Of a stretch of DNA of 64,000 bases, positions 1-8,136 are shown piece by piece. Every line of letters begins with the position of its first letter. The stretch's first letter is position 1. The translations under genes were made by a program, and so were the position numbers. The stretch is from Balneolales bacterium ANBcel1 (GTDB taxonomy: Bacteria > Bacteroidota > Rhodothermia > Balneolales > Natronogracilivirgulaceae): contig JARULB010000001.1 in assembly GCA_029688905.1 (NCBI GenBank), positions 496,001 through 560,000 on the forward strand. The letters are read 5' to 3'. Below the pieces are notes generated by a model. That model was not told the DNA's origin, searched no databases, and saw only the letters and a list, made by a program, of their open reading frames with translations.

Positions 1-1
1 C

Positions 2-3000
2 GCTCCGGACGGCGAGCGGCTCGACGAGCTTCCGCCCACCGAGATCCCGACCGACATCAGTATCGGACGCTATCCCGACGGGATCGGCGACTGGTACTTC
101 TACACCAACCCGACTCCCGGCGAACCCAACGGCGACGACGGCTACCAGGAGATGCTCGAGCCGGTTTCGTTTTCACACCAGGGCGGCTTTTATACCGGCG
201 ATTTCCAGCTAGAACTGTCGCACCCCGACCCGGACGTCACCATCATCTACACCCTGGATGGCTCCGAGCCCGATCCGAACAACCTGGACGGAACGACATA
301 CCAGCATATGGACCGGTATCGAACCTGGGAGCAGCAGTTGTTGGAAAAGACCTTCACTTCTCATGTGTACAATCCGTCACAACCGCTCACCATACGGGAC
401 CGCACTGACGAACCGAACTATTTCAGCCGTATGCAGACAGCGTTTGAGCAAACACCAACCCCTTATTACTTCCCGAATCATCCAATTTTTAAAGGAACGG
501 TAGTCCGTGTCAAAGCATTAAAAGATGGCTCAATATCTGATGGCATCCAGACACAATCCTATTTTGTAACCGGGGAGGGACGTGATCGCTATACCCTTCC
601 GGTTATCTCCTTCGCTATCCAGGAAGACCATCTGTTTAGCTATGACAACGGAATTTATGTTCCGGGCATGATATACGATCAGGACGGTGACCCAAGTACC
701 GCCGGAAATGCTCCTGCCAACTACACCCAGCGTGGTATCGAATGGGAGCGGCCAGCTTCCATGGAGCTGTTTGAACCGGAATCCGCACATCCGAATTTTT
801 CACAAAATATCGGAGTACGTATTCATGGTGGCTGGAGTCGAGCACATCCGCAGAAATCACTCCGGCTCTATGCCCGAAACCAGTACGGAGATAACCGGTT
901 TTATTATCGGATGTTTCCGGACCAGCCTTATGGGGAGTTCAACCGGTTGATGTTACGGGCCTCCGGGAACGACTGGACCGAGACCATGTTGCGCGATGCC
1001 GCAATGCAGGCCATGATAGGCCACATGAAGTTCGACACCCAGGCTTATCGGCCGTTTATCACCTTCATTAACGGCGAATACTGGGGGCTGATCAACATGC
1101 GGGAGCGGTACGACAAGCATTATTTGGCTCGTGTACACGGCGTAGATCCGGAGAACATCGATTTACTTACATACAATGCCACTGTAAAAGAGGGAAGCAA
1201 TGATCATTACCTGGCGATGATGGATTACATCGATGATAATGATATCCGTGACAGCGCACACTACGCCGAGATACAAACCCGCATGGATATCGAAAACTAC
1301 ATCGATTACCAGATCGGTCAGATCTTTGTCGGCAATACCGACTGGCCGGGCAACAACATCGACTTCTGGCGCTACCGAACTGACCAATATGAGCCGGATG
1401 CCCCGCCACAGCACGACGGACGCTGGCGCTGGCTTGCTTATGATCTTGATTTTGGGCTCTGGCTGTACGGACGCGGCCCGGATTACGATGTATTAAGGCA
1501 TGCACTTGGTGAGAAAGATCATCCACATGGAAACCCATCGTGGTCCACAGTACTATTCAGCAGCCTCATAGAAAACGAGCAATTCCGGCAGGATTTCATC
1601 ACCAGATATCTGGATCAACTGAACACGGCATTTCAAACTGACCGAACACGGCGCATCATCAACGAAATGGCTGCGCAAATAGAGCCGGAATTCAATGAAC
1701 ACAGAAACCGGTGGAGCCGTGGCAACTTTGGAATTATCAACAGTCAACTTATTCCCTATGTTGAACAAAGACCTGAATACGCCCGTCAGCATCTGCGCGA
1801 TCGCTTCAATATCGCCGGTGAGCATAACCTGACCGTCGATCTCTCCGACAAGGCCGCCGGCTACGTTCGCGTGAACACCGTCGACATCCACGCCGAAACA
1901 CCCGGTGTGAGCGCAGATCCGTGGCCCTGGACCGGTGTCTATTTCCAGGATATACCGGTGACGCTGAAAGCGCAGGCCCTTCCAGGTTTTGAATTTTCCC
2001 ACTGGGAAGGTGTCGATGAAGCGGTTGCCGATGACAAGGAACTTGTGCTCCAGCTTAACAGTGACGCGTCCGTGACCGCCGTATTTAAGGAGGGGTCATT
2101 TGTTGACGCGCTTCCCGAACCATTTCGCATAACCAGCAACAATCGCATTGTTACGTTTGAATCGTGGCCCATGGATGCCGAAGCGGGCACCTTCCCCGAT
2201 CACATGCGCTTCGTCTATATGGATGCAACCGATCCCGGGCTGGACGCCGATATAGCCGGATTCACCAGCGGCACGTACAACCTGGACAGCCGCACCCGTA
2301 TTAACGGGCTTGGCGATGACGGCTTCGCATTCATCAACACGAGCAACGAAGACGGCAACCCCGGCTACCCCGGAACCCGGCTGGGCGGGGCCATATTAGC
2401 CCTGGATACCCGTAACGCGCAAGACATGCAAGTCAGCTGGGAAGGCATGACGGTCACGCCCAATTCAAGGACCTACCACTTGAGGCTCCAGTACCGGATC
2501 GGTGACCAGGGCCCGTTCACCGATGTGCTTGACGAAAACGGCGATCCGGTGGAGTATCTGCGCAGTGAAGAGGAAGGGCACCGCCAGTGGATCGGACCCG
2601 TGACACTGCCCGAATCCCTGAACAACCGGGGGTACGTGCAGCTCATGTGGCGCTATTACCACACCGGCGAACAACGCGATCATGACAGCGGCGCACGCGA
2701 CCAGCTGGCAGTTCGAAATATCGTAATCGAGGGGCTGGATGTCGTGGATGCCGGACAGGACGCCCCGGACCGTCCCGACTCCTATCGCCTCCGGCAAAAT
2801 TATCCCAACCCCTTCAACCCGTCAACGTCAATCCGTTATGACCTGCCGGAAAGCGGTGAGGTTCGTCTGGAAATTTTCGACCTGGTCGGCCGTCGGATTA
2901 CCACACTGGTAGAATCACATCAGCAGGCCGGATCCCATCAGGTTCACTGGGATGCCAGCGGCCTCTCCTCCGGTGTGTACCTGTACCGCCTGGAAGCGGG

Positions 3001-3040
3001 AAACTATGTTGAAACACGCAAAATGACGTTGATCAAATAA
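2..3040 (+). CDS. CotH-type surface protein with lamin-tail, chitobiase-like and T9SS sorting domains (5' partial)
   Basis: The reading frame is open from the left edge, so the start lies outside; 1012 residues are visible. Residues before the first in-frame Met (codon at 152) include DISIGRYPDG and YTNPTPGEPN, which look like the end of a lamin-tail domain. A chitobiase/hexosaminidase-like beta-sandwich follows (SFSHQGGFYTGDF, YTLDGSEPD), then a CotH kinase-like domain (RIHGGWSRAHPQKSLRLYAR near the middle, WLAYDLDFGLW later), a beta-repeat module (LPGFEFSHWEG), and a C-terminal T9SS sorting domain (QNYPNPFNPSTSIRYDLP to KMTLIK). CotH proteins phosphorylate spore-coat protein in Bacillus; in secreted multi-domain proteins of Bacteroidota relatives the role is unknown. 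It is probably an outer-surface protein. A link to xylan use is suggested only by position. It ends 50 bp from the convergent SGNH gene. Confidence 0.85.
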   Translation, partial: APDGERLDELPPTEIPTDISIGRYPDGIGDWYFYTNPTPGEPNGDDGYQEMLEPVSFSHQGGFYTGDFQLELSHPDPDVTIIYTLDGSEPDPNNLDGTTYQHMDRYRTWEQQLLEKTFTSHVYNPSQPLTIRDRTDEPNYFSRMQTAFEQTPTPYYFPNHPIFKGTVVRVKALKDGSISDGIQTQSYFVTGEGRDRYTLPVISFAIQEDHLFSYDNGIYVPGMIYDQDGDPSTAGNAPANYTQRGIEWERPASMELFEPESAHPNFSQNIGVRIHGGWSRAHPQKSLRLYARNQYGDNRFYYRMFPDQPYGEFNRLMLRASGNDWTETMLRDAAMQAMIGHMKFDTQAYRPFITFINGEYWGLINMRERYDKHYLARVHGVDPENIDLLTYNATVKEGSNDHYLAMMDYIDDNDIRDSAHYAEIQTRMDIENYIDYQIGQIFVGNTDWPGNNIDFWRYRTDQYEPDAPPQHDGRWRWLAYDLDFGLWLYGRGPDYDVLRHALGEKDHPHGNPSWSTVLFSSLIENEQFRQDFITRYLDQLNTAFQTDRTRRIINEMAAQIEPEFNEHRNRWSRGNFGIINSQLIPYVEQRPEYARQHLRDRFNIAGEHNLTVDLSDKAAGYVRVNTVDIHAETPGVSADPWPWTGVYFQDIPVTLKAQALPGFEFSHWEGVDEAVADDKELVLQLNSDASVTAVFKEGSFVDALPEPFRITSNNRIVTFESWPMDAEAGTFPDHMRFVYMDATDPGLDADIAGFTSGTYNLDSRTRINGLGDDGFAFINTSNEDGNPGYPGTRLGGAILALDTRNAQDMQVSWEGMTVTPNSRTYHLRLQYRIGDQGPFTDVLDENGDPVEYLRSEEEGHRQWIGPVTLPESLNNRGYVQLMWRYYHTGEQRDHDSGARDQLAVRNIVIEGLDVVDAGQDAPDRPDSYRLRQNYPNPFNPSTSIRYDLPESGEVRLEIFDLVGRRITTLVESHQQAGSHQVHWDASGLSSGVYLYRLEAGNYVETRKMTLIK

Positions 3041-3090
3041 TAATAAAAACAGACCGGGCAACTACACTGCCAATTTTTCAGACCGATTGA

Positions 3091-4356
3091 TTATTTGACG
3101 TTTTTGTTCAGAAATAGTGCGGTATCAATCGCTTCAGCTATCATCCGGTATCCGGTTTCATTGGGATGCAGATGGTCGCCGGTATCGGCTTTGGGGAGCA
3201 GTCGTGACGGGTTTTCAGGATCGCGCAACACCATGTCCAGATCAATGACCGCGTCATAAGCACCACTGCTGCGAATCCATTCATTTATCTGCCGGCGTAC
3301 CGCCTCACGTTCCGGGGTGTCGTAAAATGATTCACCGAAAGGGGTAATGGTCGCGCCGTAAACCCGGATGCCATGCTCATGAGCCCGTTCGATCATGGTT
3401 TCGTACCCGTCAATGAGTGCGTCGGCAACCTCTTCGGCTTGCTGCGCATCCTGAATGCCGCCAATATCATTGACGCCGATGAATACGATCAGCCAGCGGA
3501 TGCCCGGCTGTTCAAGCACGTCGCGGTCAAATCGCGTAAGGGCTGCCTGCCCGAGACAATGCCTCAACAGGCAATTTCCGCCGATACCCTGGTTTAAGAC
3601 CGAGATATGCCGCGTTGCTTCATTGGCCTGCAGACGTCGTGCCAGCTCGTCAGGCCACCGGTTCTGCCGATCCGTGCCGGAGCCGCGGCCATCGGTAATC
3701 GAATTGCCAAGTGTGGCGACCGCGGCGAAGTGACCCGGGGCCATCACGTCGATGGCATCGATCAGGTACCAGCGTTCGGCTGAAGCGGCATCGGAAAGCT
3801 CGGCATCAGAAACGGCATTTCCAGTTGCGATATACGAGGTTGTTCGGGAGCCGGGATGGCCGGTGACTTCCGCCGAAACACTGTCCACATAGATGGAAAT
3901 CGAAACATTGGTCAGTGCCTCCAGGGAAAAATCAAATGGATCAGACCGAACCGCTTCACCTGCGGGAATGACAACATCTCTTTGCCCTTCGAAATAAACG
4001 GGAGTGTCGGTACTGCTGTCTATGGCGCTTCCCCCATCGTGCAGTGCCATATTAACCGCATGCAGTGAAAGTGGTTCGGTCCCGAATTCGTTGGAAATCC
4101 GCAGACGTAAACGCTCTCCGCCAATGGTGGCATGAACCACCTGCCGAAGCGTATTGCCGCTGAGCCCGGGCTCGGGCGGCATATTGTGAGGCTCGACCAG
4201 TTGAATGGCCGTACTCCAGGTACCCACCCAGGCCGAATCGGCCGCAACGACATCGCTTCTTGAATCATCCGCCTGACCGGTCCGGGTTCCATCCCCCGAA
4301 CAACCCCATACTGCTATAAGTGTGACAAATGCCCATAACAAAAATCTTCCGTTCAT
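3091..4356 (-). CDS. SGNH/GDSL-family esterase lipoprotein
   Basis: 421 residues. The N-terminus is a lipoprotein signal with the lipobox ending at Cys19 (LIAVWGC). A beta-sandwich follows (about residues 45-190: WVGTWSTAIQLVEPHNMPP, SGNTLRQVVHATIGGERLRL), then an SGNH hydrolase domain. The catalytic Ser is S219 in GNSITDG, block III is VFIGVNDIGG, and the D394-x-x-H397 pair is in DHLHPNETGY. This arrangement matches the XynE-like/rhamnogalacturonan-acetylesterase-like SGNH proteins found in plant-polysaccharide loci. Removal of acetyl or other acyl groups from hemicellulose is therefore likely, but the substrate is inferred. It is transcribed away from the GH2 gene, and a perfect 12-bp palindrome (4536-4547) lies in the shared upstream gap. 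Confidence 0.85.
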   Translation of the reverse strand: MNGRFLLWAFVTLIAVWGCSGDGTRTGQADDSRSDVVAADSAWVGTWSTAIQLVEPHNMPPEPGLSGNTLRQVVHATIGGERLRLRISNEFGTEPLSLHAVNMALHDGGSAIDSSTDTPVYFEGQRDVVIPAGEAVRSDPFDFSLEALTNVSISIYVDSVSAEVTGHPGSRTTSYIATGNAVSDAELSDAASAERWYLIDAIDVMAPGHFAAVATLGNSITDGRGSGTDRQNRWPDELARRLQANEATRHISVLNQGIGGNCLLRHCLGQAALTRFDRDVLEQPGIRWLIVFIGVNDIGGIQDAQQAEEVADALIDGYETMIERAHEHGIRVYGATITPFGESFYDTPEREAVRRQINEWIRSSGAYDAVIDLDMVLRDPENPSRLLPKADTGDHLHPNETGYRMIAEAIDTALFLNKNVK

Positions 4357-4535
4357 CTTATTCTCCGTTTCTGATTACTTCCTGAAAAAGCCATCTGCCG
4401 CTCTGATTAGAATTACCCTCGCTCCACCCGTGCACCTGAAAAAAACGCGCACAAAACGACAGCCAATATTTGCATACAGTATAGGCAAGTTGGAAATAAT
4501 TAACTCAAAGAAAGCATGGCCTGTCACTTCGGGAT

Positions 4536-4547
4536 GTTAACGTTAAC
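4536..4547. promoter_or_regulatory. Perfect palindrome GTTAACGTTAAC, possible LacI-family operator
   Basis: The 12-bp sequence equals its own reverse complement and has the central CG typical of LacI-family operators. It lies 180 bp upstream of the SGNH start and about 580 bp upstream of GH2. The binding protein is unknown and no regulator gene is adjacent. Confidence 0.35.
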
Positions 4548-4856
4548 CGCACGGGAGCACTTGAGGCGTTATTATTCTGATAAATCGGCTACTGTGTTCT
4601 GAAAAACCCCTTTTTTCAAGCAATTAGAGATTGTTTTTAACGGTTTATTATGATAAACTCCAGTCGCACATGAGTATGCAGAACAACTCCGGATTCGCAC
4701 CATCCATTCAGTCGATAACAGGCCCGAATCCGGGCGATCAAACTTTGACCCTGTCGTTCACAAATATTCCAGCTGTTGCGGTTCCGGATGTTGGCAGCAA
4801 GGTGGGCAGAAGGGGCACGCTACCAAAAGTTTCAAGCCAGAGTATTATGAAATGAA

Positions 4857-4925
4857 CATGACCGGGCCGGCATCAGGACACACAGGCGCATGATTAAAAC
4901 CGGTCATGGAATTCTATCTGGCATT
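4857..4925. repeat. 69-bp direct repeat, copy 1
   Basis: Matches 4980-5048 with only four mismatches by eye over 69 bp. Each copy carries an internal inverted pair CATGACCGG ... CCGGTCATG that could form a hairpin. Blocks following the unit (AT-rich block ending CAGATGA, and a CGAAGGTCGCGAAG-like block) are also duplicated between here and the GH2 start. Confidence 0.85.
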
Positions 4926-4950
4926 CTAAATCAAAAAAATTAAAAAACAG

Positions 4951-5016
4951 ATGAACCGAAGGTCGCGAAGCGCTATGATCATGACCGGGCGGGCATCAGG
5001 ACTAACAGGCGCATGA
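4951..5016 (+). other. Possible 21-residue leader frame, duplicated GH2 start region
   Basis: The AT-rich block ending CAGATGA at 4927-4954 resembles the block that ends in the GH2 start codon at 5109-5132. The duplicated ATG opens a 21-codon frame ending TGA at 5014-5016. Nothing shows it is translated; it may just be a by-product of the duplication. Confidence 0.2.
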
Positions 5017-5048
5017 TTAAAACCGGTCATGGAATTCTATCTGACATT
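4980..5048. repeat. 69-bp direct repeat, copy 2
   Basis: Second copy of the unit at 4857-4925, offset by 123 bp. It ends 80 bp before the GH2 start codon and keeps the CATGACCGG/CCGGTCATG inverted pair. Confidence 0.85.
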
Positions 5049-5128
5049 AAAACCGAAGATCACGAAGCGCCCAGTGAAACGCGTAAGCGAATCGAAGATC
5101 ACGAAGTGAAATCAAAAAATTTAAACAG

Positions 5129-7915
5129 ATGAAAAAAACACGACAAAACAATTCTCCTGCGGCCGGCATGCCCTCCATGTCTGCCGTATCGCTTCTCTCC
5201 TGCCTGTTGCTGCTCACGTTTTGCAGCGGTGCCGGGGAGAGGGCTGCCACCGATGCGGAACAGAATATTCGGGAACGCATATCCATCAACGACGGCTGGC
5301 GCTTTATGAAGTACGAATCCGCCGATCAGGCAGATGACCTTATTTATGACGTGCGTCCGACCGACGACGACTATGTGGATGATGTCCCTGCCGACACCGA
5401 GCCAATGGAGCCTTTGCGTATCGAAACGGACAAGGATGTACTCAGAGACTGGATTTTGCCTTCCGGCAACAGGTTTATTAGCGATCCCGCCAAACGCCAT
5501 GAACGGCCGGAGGGGAATCCCGGCAGTGATTTCGCATTTGTGCAGGGGGGTTTTGACGACAGTGCATGGGAAGCTGTCACGTTACCGCACGACTGGGCGA
5601 TCGCCGGACCGTTTATGACCGGGCCGGATGCGGAGGTTACCGGAGGGATGGGCCGCCTGCCCAGTCCTGGTGTAGCCTGGTATCGCCGAACCCTGGACAT
5701 CCCGGCCGAGGATGAAGGGAGAAAAATATTTTTGGATGTCGACGGCGCCATGTCGTATGCCATGGTATGGCTGAACGGCAACCTCGTCGGTGGATGGCCC
5801 TTCGGTTACGCATCCTGGCGGCTGGATTTGACCCCTTACGTTAATCCTGGTGGAGAAAATCAGCTGGCCATCCGCCTGGACAATCCTGCGGTTTCCTCCC
5901 GCTGGTATCCCGGTGGCGGTATTTATCGTAATGTTTGGCTTGTAAAAACCGAGCCGGTTCATGTTGCCCAATGGGGTACATTTGTGACGACGCCTGAGGT
6001 TTCGGAAAACTCGGCAACCATAAATCTCGAAGTTACGATTGACAATGGTTCAGAATCCACGGCTTTGGTAACCGCTGAAACAGAAATTTTTGAACTGGAC
6101 AGGGAGGGCAACCGCACCGGACGCGCAGTCGCCGCTTTTGATCCCGTTGAAACAACAATTGCCGGGAGCGAAAGCAGTACCATATCCGGCTCACTCGTGC
6201 TTGATAATCCGCGTCTCTGGGGGCCCCCTCCAACACAAGAGCCAAATCTCTACGTAGCGGTTACAACCCTGACCCGGGACGGCAATCCCGTTGATCAATA
6301 TGAAACCCGTTTTGGTATCCGTACCATAGAATTTGACAGTGACCGGGGTATCGTGGTGAATAGTGAACATATTTTCATCAAAGGTGTCAATCAGCACCAT
6401 GACCTTGGCGCACTCGGCGGCGCTTTCCACACCCGCGCAGCCGAACGCCAACTGGAAATTCTTCGTGGAATCGGGGTCAACTCCGTCCGCATGGCACACA
6501 ACCCTCCGGCACCCGAGTTGCTGGAACTCACCGACCGGATGGGCTTTCTGGTTGTGAATGAGAGTTTTGATGTCTGGGAGCGAAGAAAAACGCCTCATGA
6601 TTTCCACCTGATCTTCCCCGACTGGTACGAGCAGGATATGCGCGCTTTGGTCCGTCGTGACAAAAACAGCCCCTCGGTTTACTTGTGGAGTACAGGTAAC
6701 GAAGTGGGTGAACAATACACCGAAGACGCGGGCGCCGATATCGCACGCATGCTGAAGGCCATTGTCAATGACGAAGATCCGACCCGTCCGGTGACCGCCT
6801 CCATGAACTTTGCCAAACCGCCGATGGAGTTTCCGGATGTGAGTGATGTCATGATGCTCAACTATCAGGGCGAAGGAATCCGGTATGCGCCTGAATACCA
6901 GCACCTGACCGGAATCAGAACCGAACCGCTATACCCCTCCTTCCGGGAGACCTATCCCGACAGGGTGATCCTCAGCAGTGAAAACGCGGCTACGGTCAGC
7001 AAACGGGGTGTTTACATGTTCCCGGTGACCGACGCGATCAGTGCTCCTGCTGAAGACGGCCAGGGCGCCGATTCAGAAACAGGAAACGTCAGTGCCTATG
7101 AACTGTATACTACTCAATTCGGTTCGTCCCCGGATCGTGTATTCGCCGCAAAAGACCGGCATCCTTATGTCGGTGGCGGATATGTCTGGAGCGGGTTCGA
7201 CTATTTGGGTGAGCCCACGCCTTTCTACGACAACCGCAGCTCCTATTTCGGCATCATTGACCTGGCCGGCTTCAGAAAAGACCGCGCGTATCTCTACAAG
7301 GCACGCTGGATGCCGGATGAGCCCATGGCACACATTCTTCCTCACTGGAACTGGCCGGACCGTTTGGGTGAAGTCACACCGGTTCATGTCTTTACTTCCG
7401 GTGATGAGGCCGAACTGTTTTTGAACGGTGAATCGCTTGGCCGCAAGCAGAAAGGCGAATTTGAATACCGTCTGCGCTGGGATGACGTGATCTATGAGCC
7501 TGGCGAGCTTCGCGTAGTCGCCTACAAGGACGGTGAAGAGTGGGCGGAAGCGTCGGTTCAGACCACCGGTGAGGCGGCCAGGCTGGAGGCATCGGCCGAC
7601 CGGGCTGTCATTTCTGCCGACGGTTACGATCTTTCTTTCATCACCATTACACTGCATGACGAGGAGGGCAGATTCGTACGTAATGCCGATAATCAGATCA
7701 GCTTCAGTATCGATGGTGCTGGTGAAATCGTGGCCACCGACAACGGAGATCCCACCGATATGAACCCGTTCCCCTCGCATGAACGCCGTGCCCTGAGTGG
7801 CAAGGCTCTGGTGATTGTACGCGGACTGGATGGGGAGCCTGGAGAAATGACCATTACGGCAGAATCAGAGGGACTGGAAACCGCATCTGTCACGGTTCGC
7901 AGCTCTCTGGACTGA
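5129..7915 (+). CDS. GH2 beta-galactosidase-like lipoprotein
   Basis: 928 residues. The N-terminal signal ends in a lipobox-like LLLLTFC at about residue 32, so it is probably a periplasmic or outer-membrane lipoprotein. The GH2 sugar-binding fold (about 130-280, with AWYRRTLDIP and RWYPGGGIYRNVWL) is followed by the Ig-like domain and the TIM barrel. The acid/base Glu is E525 in STGNEVGEQ and the likely nucleophile is E618 in LSSENAA. DUF4982 and an Ig-like module occupy the last 200 residues. It hydrolyses terminal beta-D-galactosides, plausibly galactose side groups on hemicellulose; exact specificity within GH2 is uncertain. The start was chosen for its signal peptide, and it lies in the last copy of a duplicated AT-rich leader block. 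A bidirectional hairpin terminator follows at 8054-8093. Confidence 0.88.
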   Translation: MKKTRQNNSPAAGMPSMSAVSLLSCLLLLTFCSGAGERAATDAEQNIRERISINDGWRFMKYESADQADDLIYDVRPTDDDYVDDVPADTEPMEPLRIETDKDVLRDWILPSGNRFISDPAKRHERPEGNPGSDFAFVQGGFDDSAWEAVTLPHDWAIAGPFMTGPDAEVTGGMGRLPSPGVAWYRRTLDIPAEDEGRKIFLDVDGAMSYAMVWLNGNLVGGWPFGYASWRLDLTPYVNPGGENQLAIRLDNPAVSSRWYPGGGIYRNVWLVKTEPVHVAQWGTFVTTPEVSENSATINLEVTIDNGSESTALVTAETEIFELDREGNRTGRAVAAFDPVETTIAGSESSTISGSLVLDNPRLWGPPPTQEPNLYVAVTTLTRDGNPVDQYETRFGIRTIEFDSDRGIVVNSEHIFIKGVNQHHDLGALGGAFHTRAAERQLEILRGIGVNSVRMAHNPPAPELLELTDRMGFLVVNESFDVWERRKTPHDFHLIFPDWYEQDMRALVRRDKNSPSVYLWSTGNEVGEQYTEDAGADIARMLKAIVNDEDPTRPVTASMNFAKPPMEFPDVSDVMMLNYQGEGIRYAPEYQHLTGIRTEPLYPSFRETYPDRVILSSENAATVSKRGVYMFPVTDAISAPAEDGQGADSETGNVSAYELYTTQFGSSPDRVFAAKDRHPYVGGGYVWSGFDYLGEPTPFYDNRSSYFGIIDLAGFRKDRAYLYKARWMPDEPMAHILPHWNWPDRLGEVTPVHVFTSGDEAELFLNGESLGRKQKGEFEYRLRWDDVIYEPGELRVVAYKDGEEWAEASVQTTGEAARLEASADRAVISADGYDLSFITITLHDEEGRFVRNADNQISFSIDGAGEIVATDNGDPTDMNPFPSHERRALSGKALVIVRGLDGEPGEMTITAESEGLETASVTVRSSLD

Positions 7916-8053
7916 TTCAGGTGAAAGCCCCCCTCTTATGATTTGAATGATATCGATCATGTAACCACTCAACATTTCTATCTCATACGGGCAGACCGGC
8001 ATGAGATGACGGATTTGATCCGCTTACTGCCATGGAAAGGGAAAGCTGCATAA

Positions 8054-8093
8054 TAAAAAAAGCCTGCCCCTGATATCAGAGACAGGCTTTTTT
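8054..8093. terminator. Bidirectional intrinsic terminator between GH2 and GH10
   Basis: Near-perfect 28-bp hairpin (8061-8088, arms AGCCTG/CAGGCT with inner CTGAT/ATCAG), flanked by an A-run on the left and a T-run on the right, between convergent genes. Confidence 0.85.
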
Positions 8094-8136
8094 ACATTGT
8101 CAGGTAACACTCAACTGACAAACAAATCCGGTCGGA

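Larger units (their letters stand above)
4357..5128. other. Intergenic region between divergent SGNH and GH2 genes
   Basis: No convincing gene. The left part holds the palindrome at 4536-4547 and is AT-rich. The right part (4857-5131) is a repeat array of two 69-bp units plus shorter duplicated blocks that run into the GH2 start codon. The short frames here (for example at 4631-4855) have no recognisable product. Confidence 0.7.
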
